From Nocardia gamkensis NBRC 108242 (GTDB taxonomy: Bacteria; Actinomycetota; Actinomycetes; Mycobacteriales; Mycobacteriaceae): a DNA stretch of 64,000 nucleotides. Shown here piece after piece: positions 8,521-14,753 of this stretch. Each line of letters opens with the position of its first letter. Positions within the stretch are counted from its first letter, which is position 1. The stretch is from assembly GCF_001612985.1 (NCBI RefSeq), contig NZ_BDBM01000034.1:32095-96094 (forward strand), given 5' to 3'. The notes beneath the pieces are model-generated. The model was not told the origin of the DNA. It saw only the letters and a list, made by a program, of their open reading frames with translations, and ran no database searches. The position numbers and the translations under genes were made by a program.

Positions 8521-8566
8521 AGGGTGGGCAAGGTGATTCGCCTCAGGGTTGCCTTGCCCTCACCCT
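8521..8566. terminator. Imperfect inverted repeat downstream of the isomerase gene
   Basis: AGGGTGGGCAAGG (8521-8533) can pair with CCTTGCCC-TC-ACCCT (8552-8566), 13 bp with a two-base bulge. No U-run follows, so termination is only a suggestion. Confidence 0.35.
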
Positions 8567-8646
8567 AGGGGTGGCTGTGCGAGGCGCCGATCGTCCATAT
8601 CGTTTGGGATGTCGGAAATTTCGCCTCGCATTCAGGAGCAAGAACA

Positions 8647-8889
8647 ATGCGTATCAAGTCCTTCCTCGCCGCTGGTCTGCTGGCCACCGCCGCCGTCGCC
8701 GGGGTGTCGACGGCTGCTTCGGCCTCGGCCGCGCCGGTTTACCAGGAGGTCGCCTACGGCGGCACCTACGTCGGTACCTACGCCACGCTGAACGCCTGCC
8801 GGGCCGACGGCGAGTCGCCCAGCACCGGCGGCTACTACTGGGAGTGCATCGAGACCTGGGACGGCTACGACCTGTACATCTACTACTGA
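8647..8889 (+). CDS. Small secreted protein of unknown function
   Basis: 80 codons. A Sec signal peptide is clear: MRIKSF, a hydrophobic core, and an alanine-rich cleavage zone near residue 28 (ASA-AP). The mature part is about 52 residues, rich in Tyr and Gly, with two cysteines that could form one disulfide. An AGGAG lies seven bases before the ATG. Two terminators follow at once, so it is monocistronic. No family is recognised. Confidence 0.75.
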   Translation: MRIKSFLAAGLLATAAVAGVSTAASASAAPVYQEVAYGGTYVGTYATLNACRADGESPSTGGYYWECIETWDGYDLYIYY

Positions 8890-8905
8890 GCCACCTGACG
8901 CCGAG

Positions 8906-8937
8906 AAGGGGCATCCGGTTTCCGGGTGCCCCTTTTC
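8906..8937 (+). terminator. Rho-independent terminator of the small secreted protein gene
   Basis: AAGGGGCATCCGG, a TTT loop and CCGGGTGCCCCTT, followed by a TTTTC tail, 17 bp after the stop codon. Confidence 0.85.
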
Positions 8938-8952
8938 ATCTTTCGCGCCCGG

Positions 8953-8998
8953 AAAAACGAAAGCGGGGAGTCCGTGCACCGGACTCCCCGCTTTCGTT
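8953..8998 (-). terminator. Terminator of ppa
   Basis: A perfect 19-bp stem (8956-8974 with 8980-8998) around a 5-nt loop. Read leftward from ppa it ends in a run of Us (the AAAAA at 8953-8957), so it fits as the ppa terminator. It can also act on rightward transcripts. Confidence 0.88.
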
Positions 8999-9012
8999 GT
9001 GCCCGAGGGCTT

Positions 9013-9504
9013 TCAGTGCCCGCCCTGGTCTTTCAGGCGCTGGATGGACGCCTCCACCTCGGCCTCGGCCTCGGCCCGTCCGACCCACTCCGAGCCCTTG
9101 ACGAACTTGCCGGGCTCCAGGTCCTTGTAGCGCTCGAAGAAGTGCTTGATCGCGGCCAGCTCGAACTCCGGAACATCCTTCAGATCCTGGATGTGGTCCC
9201 AGCGCGGGTCGCCCGCGGGCACGCACAGGATCTTGTCGTCGCCGCCCGCCTCGTCGGTCATCTTGTACATAGCGACCGGACGGGCTTCCACGATCACGCC
9301 GGGGAACACCGAATCGGGCAGCAGGACCAGCGCGTCCAGCGGGTCACCGTCCTCGCCGAGGGTGTTCTCGATGTAGCCGTAGTCGGCGGGATAGACCATG
9401 GACGTGTACAGGAACCGGTCGAGCCGGACCCGGCCGGTCTCGTGATCGACTTCGTACTTGTTCCGGGAACCCTTGGGGATCTCGATAGTGACGTCGAACT
9501 CCAC
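9013..9504 (-). CDS. ppa: Inorganic pyrophosphatase
   Basis: A 163-residue family I soluble pyrophosphatase. It carries EIPKGSRNKYEVD, the metal-binding signature in GEDGDPLDALVLL, PAGDPRWDHIQD and AIKHFFERYKDLEPGK. It hydrolyses diphosphate to drive biosynthetic reactions. GTG 9504 is preferred over an in-frame ATG 18 bp upstream: AAGGAG precedes it by five bases, and the product then begins like mycobacterial Ppa. It is divergent from the carboxypeptidase gene, the same pairing as Rv3628/Rv3627c. Confidence 0.96.
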   Translation of the reverse strand: MEFDVTIEIPKGSRNKYEVDHETGRVRLDRFLYTSMVYPADYGYIENTLGEDGDPLDALVLLPDSVFPGVIVEARPVAMYKMTDEAGGDDKILCVPAGDPRWDHIQDLKDVPEFELAAIKHFFERYKDLEPGKFVKGSEWVGRAEAEAEVEASIQRLKDQGGH

Positions 9505-9700
9505 GCCATCTCCTTCGTGCATCGGTGCCGAGCTCGGCGACTCGGCTGCTTTTCGGCGACTGCCGACTCGGCCGCTGCGGAGTGCGCCGACTCGCCAGGT
9601 TGTTCAGGGGAACGGTTGCGCAACGAGGATAGTGTGGGCGTCGCGGATATGGGTGCGGCAGGCGGCTGCTGCGGGAATCGGTCAGGAGAGCGGCGGCGAC

Positions 9701-11161
9701 GTGTTTGGTGGCAACGAGAACATCGGTGGGCTGGCCGCCCGGCGGCGCCGCAACAGGTGGATCTGGATCTCGAGCGCGGTGGTCGTCCTGATCGTCGTCG
9801 CCGCCGTGGCACTGCTCGCGGTGCGGCCGTGGACCGACGAGTTCCGGCACGGTGGCCTCACCATCGCCGACCCGCCCGCTCCGGTCGAGCCGTCTCCGCA
9901 GGTCGGTCCCGCCCGGTCCACCCATTCCGCACCGAGCCCGGCGGGAATCGCCGCCGCGCTCGCCCCGGTGATCGCCAATCCGGACCTCGGCGCGTTCGCG
10001 GGCCAGGTGACCGACGCCGACAGCGGGATCGTGCTGTGGAGCGGCGACGCGAACCGGCCGATGATCCCGTCGTCCACCGCGAAGATCCTCACCAGCGCGG
10101 CGGCCCTGCTCACGCTGCCCGGCGAGCACCGGGTGATCACGAAGGTCGTCGCGGGTGCCGCGCCGAACGAACTGGTACTGGTCGGCGGCGGCGACCCGAC
10201 TCTTACCGCGCAACCGGACGGCAAGGGGTACTACCCGAACGGGCCGCGGCTGTCCGACCTGGTCACCCAGATCAAGTCGGCCGGGCGCGCGGTGGACACG
10301 ATCGTCGTCGACATCTCCGCCTACACCGGCCCCACCATGGCGCAGGGCTGGGACCCGGTGGACATCCCCGAGGGCTCCATCGCCCCGATCGAGCCGGTGA
10401 TGATCGACGGCGGCCGCCTGCAACCGCTCGTGGAGTACTCGCCGCGCACCGCGACGCCCGCTCTCGACGCCGGGCGGCGCTTGGCCACCGATCTGGGGTT
10501 GGACCCGGCCAAGGTACGCGTGGGCGCCGCGCCCGCCGGTGCGGCCGAGATCGCCTCCGTGCGCTCGGCGCCGCTGCGCGACCGGTTGCGCGACATGATG
10601 GTCCACTCCGACAACGTGCTCGCCGAGACGATCGGACGGGAGATCTCCACGGCCACCGGCGGCGAGGCGTCGTTCACCGGCGGGGCCACCGCGGTGCGCG
10701 CGGCGCTGAGCAAGGCCGGTTTCGATCTGTCCGGCCTGGATATGCACGACAGCAGCGGGCTTTCGGTGGACGACCGGATTCCCGCGCGTTTGCTCGACCG
10801 GGTCGTGGCGAGCGCGGCCGAGCCCACCGGCGCCACGGCGGTGAAACCGGCCGGTACCAAGGCCCAGCCGGAGAACGACCGGGTCGCGGCCACCTTGGCG
10901 CCGATGCTCGACGATCTGCCGGTCGCGGGTGCCACGGGCTCACTGACCAGCCGTTACGTCGCCCGGGACCGTCAGGGCGCGGGCTGGGTGCGGGCCAAGA
11001 CCGGAACTCTGTCGGTGTCCAGCGCGTTGGTCGGGTATGTGCTGGACGCCGATGGGCGGGTGCTGACCTTCGCTTTGATGTCGAACGATCGACCGCCGGA
11101 GGTGAGCAGGCCCGCGTTGGACGCGATCGCAGGCACGCTGCGAAATTGTGGATGCTCCTGA
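9701..11161 (+). CDS. dacB: D-alanyl-D-alanine carboxypeptidase/endopeptidase (PBP4/DacB family)
   Basis: 486 residues from GTG 9701. An N-terminal membrane anchor (about residues 22-42) follows an Arg-rich start, so the enzyme faces the periplasm. All three penicillin-binding motifs of an S13 peptidase are present: S125-T-A-K128, S303-D-N305 and K433-T-G435. It would trim or cleave peptidoglycan peptides. Homologous in position to Rv3627c. The start is uncertain because upstream GTG codons are in frame and the GGAG is about ten bases away. Confidence 0.9.
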   Translation: MFGGNENIGGLAARRRRNRWIWISSAVVVLIVVAAVALLAVRPWTDEFRHGGLTIADPPAPVEPSPQVGPARSTHSAPSPAGIAAALAPVIANPDLGAFAGQVTDADSGIVLWSGDANRPMIPSSTAKILTSAAALLTLPGEHRVITKVVAGAAPNELVLVGGGDPTLTAQPDGKGYYPNGPRLSDLVTQIKSAGRAVDTIVVDISAYTGPTMAQGWDPVDIPEGSIAPIEPVMIDGGRLQPLVEYSPRTATPALDAGRRLATDLGLDPAKVRVGAAPAGAAEIASVRSAPLRDRLRDMMVHSDNVLAETIGREISTATGGEASFTGGATAVRAALSKAGFDLSGLDMHDSSGLSVDDRIPARLLDRVVASAAEPTGATAVKPAGTKAQPENDRVAATLAPMLDDLPVAGATGSLTSRYVARDRQGAGWVRAKTGTLSVSSALVGYVLDADGRVLTFALMSNDRPPEVSRPALDAIAGTLRNCGCS

Positions 11162-11174
11162 CGGGTGGTTGATC

Positions 11175-12284
11175 ATGACCCAGCAAGGTTCCGAGGCAGC
11201 TGAATTCGGCTCCGCCGATGGGGTCGAGCGGCGAAAGGGCCGCTCGGGTCTGTCCGGCGCGGTCGATTGGCGCTTGGCCGCGAAAACCGGCTCCGCTCTG
11301 GTTCCGGCGGGTCCGCGCACGTCGCGCTACTCCGCCGAACAGGTGGTCGCCGAACTCGCCGATTCCTCGGTGCGGGCGGAGGCGCCGGTACGTGAGGTCA
11401 GCGGCTTGCTGGACGACCGGCCGGTCCCTTCGGCCAGGATCGTCGACCGGCCGGGGTGGATCACGGCCGCCGCCGACTCGATGGCCCAGCTCACCGGGAC
11501 CGGTGCGGCGGGGCCGGACCGCAGACTTCTCGTGGGCAAACCCGCCGGTGTGCAGGCGGGCGCGATGCTCGCTTTCCTGTCCACGGCGATTCTCGGTCAA
11601 TACGACCCGTTCACGGGGTCCGACGGCACCTTGCTGCTGGTCGCGCCGAACATCGTGGCCGTCGAGCGGGCCCTCGGGGTGTCGCCGAGCGACTTCCGGC
11701 TCTGGGTCTGCCTCCACGAGGTCACCCACCGGGTGCAGTTCTCCTCCGCGCCCTGGCTCGGTGACTACATGCGCGCCAACGTCGAGGTTCTCGGCGAGGT
11801 CGCCGAAGAGCCGGTGAGCGAGATGCTGTCGCGGCTGGTGGACGAGGTGCGCGACCGTCGTCGCGGGGCCGCCTCCGACGACCCGGCCGCGCGCGGTGTG
11901 GTCGGCCTGCTGCGCGCCACCCAGGCGCCGCCGCAGCGCGCGGCGCTGGACCGGCTGCTCATGCTCGGCACCCTGCTGGAAGGGCACGCCGACCACGTCA
12001 TGGACGCGGTCGGCCCGGCGGTGGTCCCGTCGGTCGAGCAGATCCGCACCGCGTTCGACCAGCGGCGCAGGCGTCCGACCAACCCGGTGCAACGCCTCCT
12101 GCGCGCCCTGCTCGGCGTGGACGCGAAGGTCGCCCAGTACGTGCGCGGCAAGAAGTTCGTCGACGAGGTGGTCGGCACCGTCGGGATGACGCGATTCAAC
12201 ACGGTGTGGACCGATGCCGAGACGCTGCCGCGCACCGACGAGATCGAGCATCCGCAGCGCTGGATCGAGCGCGTGCTGGCCTGA
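11175..12284 (+). CDS. Zinc-dependent metalloprotease-like protein (DUF2342, Rv3626c-like)
   Basis: 369 residues. H181-E-V-T-H185 is a zincin motif, followed about 100 residues later by an EGHADHVMD segment that could supply another ligand. This family is annotated as zinc-dependent metalloprotease or F420-biosynthesis-associated protein; its substrate is unknown. It lies 13 bp behind dacB and before tilS, as in M. tuberculosis. ATG 11175 is chosen; an in-frame ATG at 11148 would overlap dacB. Confidence 0.85.
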   Translation: MTQQGSEAAEFGSADGVERRKGRSGLSGAVDWRLAAKTGSALVPAGPRTSRYSAEQVVAELADSSVRAEAPVREVSGLLDDRPVPSARIVDRPGWITAAADSMAQLTGTGAAGPDRRLLVGKPAGVQAGAMLAFLSTAILGQYDPFTGSDGTLLLVAPNIVAVERALGVSPSDFRLWVCLHEVTHRVQFSSAPWLGDYMRANVEVLGEVAEEPVSEMLSRLVDEVRDRRRGAASDDPAARGVVGLLRATQAPPQRAALDRLLMLGTLLEGHADHVMDAVGPAVVPSVEQIRTAFDQRRRRPTNPVQRLLRALLGVDAKVAQYVRGKKFVDEVVGTVGMTRFNTVWTDAETLPRTDEIEHPQRWIERVLA

Positions 12285-12340
12285 GCGGGCAGGGCCACTG
12301 CGATGGATCGCCGGTCGCGGTCGGCCGGTAGGCTGCGCCC

Positions 12341-13477
12341 ATGGGGCGTGCGCCAGGAACGACACCCGGGCGCTTCGGGTCGGAGACCGGGTCATCCGGT
12401 CCTGGGCGAGCGGCCGCTGCGGGCACCCCCCGGCGGCTGCCCGAGACCGCGGCCGTGCTCGCCGTCCGCAGGGCGGTCCGCGACTGGCTGAGCGTTTACG
12501 GGCCGCGCGAGACCGAAGAACAGGCAGTCGCGGTCGCCTTGTCCGGTGGCGCGGATTCGCTGGCACTCACGGCGGCGGTGGTGGTCGAGACGAACACGGT
12601 CGACGCTCTGGTGGTCGATCATCGCTTACAGCCCGGTTCCGGGACCGTCGCCGCCACCGCGGCCGCACAAGCCCTGGCCATGGGCTGCCGGTCCGCCCGC
12701 GTGCTCACGGTCGAGGTCGGCACCGAGGGCGGTGTGGAAGCCGCCGCCCGCAGGGCCCGCTATGCCGCGCTGGACTCGGCGCGCGCGGACCTGCCGGTGC
12801 TGCTCGGGCACACCCTCGACGACCAGGCCGAAACGGTGCTGCTCGGGCTCGCGCGAGGCTCGGGTGGCCGCTCGATCCAAGGGATGGCCGCCTGCGCCGA
12901 GCCGTGGGGGCGGCCGTTGCTCGGCGTGCGCCGGGAGACCACCCGGCAGATGTGCGCCGACCTGGGCGTGACGCCGCACGACGATCCGCACAACGCGGCG
13001 CCGGAGTTCACCAGGGTGAGGCTGCGCACCGAGGCGTTGCCGCTGCTGGAGCGGATTCTCGGCGGCGGGGTGGCCCCCGCGCTGGCACGCACGGCCGAGC
13101 AGTTGCGGGAGGACGGCGCCGTCCTGGACGCGCTCGCCGCCGAGCTGCGGCACACCGCGAGTGATGGGCGGGCGCTGGTGATCGAGACCCTCGCCACTGC
13201 GCCCGCCGCCCTCCGTAAACGGGCAATTCGGGCATGGCTGCTCGACAACGGAGCGAAAGCCCTGACCACCAAGCATTTACAGGCAGTCGACGAGCTGGTT
13301 ACGGCTTGGCGCGGACAGGGCGGCGTGGCGGTCGGCGGAGGACGGCCGGATTGCAGGTTGGTCGCCGGGCGTGAACATGGCAGGCTGACACTGCGGCTGG
13401 GCGAGGATGGCATCGGACCGATGAAGCAGACCCAACCGGACCAACGGGCTCACCACCACGGAAGGGAATCCGGCTGA
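12341..13477 (+). CDS. tilS: tRNA(Ile)-lysidine synthetase
   Basis: 378 residues. The PP-loop ATP pyrophosphatase motif S68-G-G-A-D-S73 is intact, followed by LVVDHRLQPGS, GHTLDDQAETVLLGLARGSG and the family signature GGRSIQGM. It converts cytidine-34 of the AUA-reading tRNA(Ile) to lysidine. A TAGGCT hexamer sits six bases before the ATG and there is no ribosome-binding site, so the mRNA is probably leaderless. The next gene, hpt, starts two bases after its stop. Confidence 0.94.
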   Translation: MGRAPGTTPGRFGSETGSSGPGRAAAAGTPRRLPETAAVLAVRRAVRDWLSVYGPRETEEQAVAVALSGGADSLALTAAVVVETNTVDALVVDHRLQPGSGTVAATAAAQALAMGCRSARVLTVEVGTEGGVEAAARRARYAALDSARADLPVLLGHTLDDQAETVLLGLARGSGGRSIQGMAACAEPWGRPLLGVRRETTRQMCADLGVTPHDDPHNAAPEFTRVRLRTEALPLLERILGGGVAPALARTAEQLREDGAVLDALAAELRHTASDGRALVIETLATAPAALRKRAIRAWLLDNGAKALTTKHLQAVDELVTAWRGQGGVAVGGGRPDCRLVAGREHGRLTLRLGEDGIGPMKQTQPDQRAHHHGRESG

Positions 13478-13478
13478 C

Positions 13479-14033
13479 GTGTACGGGGACGACATCGCGT
13501 CGGTGCTGATCACCGAGGAACAGATCGCCGCCAAGACCCAGGAGCTGGCCGAACTCATCGCCAAGCGGTATCCGCCCGATGCTCCCGAGGGCGATCTGCT
13601 GCTGGTGGGTGTGCTCAAGGGCGCCATCTTCTTCATGACCGACCTGGCCAAGGCCCTGCCTATCCCGACCCAGATGGAGTTCATGGCCGTCTCGTCCTAC
13701 GGGTCGTCGACGTCGTCCTCCGGCGTGGTGCGCATCATGAAGGACCTGGACAAGGACATCGCGGGCCGCAACGTCCTGATCGTCGAGGACATCATCGACT
13801 CCGGGCTCACGCTGTCCTGGCTCAAGCGCAACCTGTCCACCCGCAATCCGGCGTCGCTCGAGGTGGTCACCCTGCTGCGCAAGCCCGACGCGCTACGCAC
13901 GCCCGTCGAGGTCGCGCACGTCGGCTTCGACATCCCGAACGAGTTCGTCGTCGGCTACGGCCTCGATTACGCGGAGCGCTACCGCGACCTGCCCTACATC
14001 GGCACCTTGGACCCGAAGGTCTACGGCGGCTGA
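13479..14033 (+). CDS. hpt: Hypoxanthine phosphoribosyltransferase
   Basis: 184 residues. The PRPP-binding motif VLIVEDIIDSGLTL and the upstream LLLVGVLKGAIFF strand are diagnostic, and the C-terminal VVGYGLDYAERYRDLPYIG is conserved. It makes IMP or GMP from free bases. GTG 13479 lies two bases after the tilS stop, as in the conserved tilS-hpt pair, so translation is probably coupled. Confidence 0.95.
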   Translation: MYGDDIASVLITEEQIAAKTQELAELIAKRYPPDAPEGDLLLVGVLKGAIFFMTDLAKALPIPTQMEFMAVSSYGSSTSSSGVVRIMKDLDKDIAGRNVLIVEDIIDSGLTLSWLKRNLSTRNPASLEVVTLLRKPDALRTPVEVAHVGFDIPNEFVVGYGLDYAERYRDLPYIGTLDPKVYGG

Positions 14034-14036
14034 GAC

Positions 14037-14753
14037 TCAGCCGGGCAGGATGCCGAAGATCGTTGCCGGGGAACCGGAACCGCCGCGGTAAAGCGGTCCG
14101 CCGACCAGCACCCACGCCCCGGTCGCGGGCAGCGCGGCCAGGTTCGCCAAGCATTCCAAGCTGATCCGGTGCTCGCCGTAGAGCAGCTTGGACACCGCGT
14201 ACGTCTCGTCGGCGCCCACGTCGGGGCCGAACGTGTCGATGCCGAGCGCGCCACGGCGGCCGAGCCTGCCCCCGCGCAGCAGCCATTCCACCGTCTCCAC
14301 CGCGAAACCTGGTTGCCGACCGGCGGATTCACCCGTGCCGACGAATTCCGGCGTACCCCACTTGGCGTCCCAGCCGGTCCAGGCGATTATCGCCGCGCCG
14401 TCCGGAATCCGGCCGTGTTCGGCTTCCCACCGCGTCAGATCGTCGACCGTGATCGCGTAGTCGCGATCGTTCGCGCAGCGTTGCCGGACATCGATCCGCA
14501 CCGCGGGCAACAGCAGATCGTCCAATTCCAGTTCGTGCGCGGCCAGCCCGTCGGCACGGAAATGAACCGGTGCGCCCCAATGGGTTCCGGTGTGTTCGCC
14601 CTGCTGGATATAGCGCAGGTGGTAGCCGTCGTCCGCGATCGTGGCCACCACGTCGGCGCGGAATTCCGGATCGCCCGGGTACAGCGGGGTGGTGACCGGA
14701 TCGTGGACGTGCGAGAGGCTCAGCAGTCGCCCGAGCGGGCGCGGTGTGGTCAT
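14037..14753 (-). CDS. Cyclase-family (kynurenine formamidase-like) protein with altered metal-site residue
   Basis: 238 residues of the cyclase/KynB family. The metal motif reads H54-T-G-T-H58-W-G60-A-P-V-H-F; family members such as KynB have Asp at position 60, here Gly. Either this subfamily binds metal differently or the site is weakened. The ATG overlaps the stop of the upstream pseudokinase gene (ATGA), so the two are translationally coupled. Its stop is four bases from the convergent hpt stop. The substrate is unknown. Confidence 0.82.
   Translation of the reverse strand: MTTPRPLGRLLSLSHVHDPVTTPLYPGDPEFRADVVATIADDGYHLRYIQQGEHTGTHWGAPVHFRADGLAAHELELDDLLLPAVRIDVRQRCANDRDYAITVDDLTRWEAEHGRIPDGAAIIAWTGWDAKWGTPEFVGTGESAGRQPGFAVETVEWLLRGGRLGRRGALGIDTFGPDVGADETYAVSKLLYGEHRISLECLANLAALPATGAWVLVGGPLYRGGSGSPATIFGILPG

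Noticed and set aside
8543..8561. IdeR-like iron box (TCAGGGTTGCCTTGCCCTC) before the small secreted protein
   Set aside because: About 13 of 19 positions fit the consensus, and the similarity is explained by the larger inverted repeat at 8521-8566.
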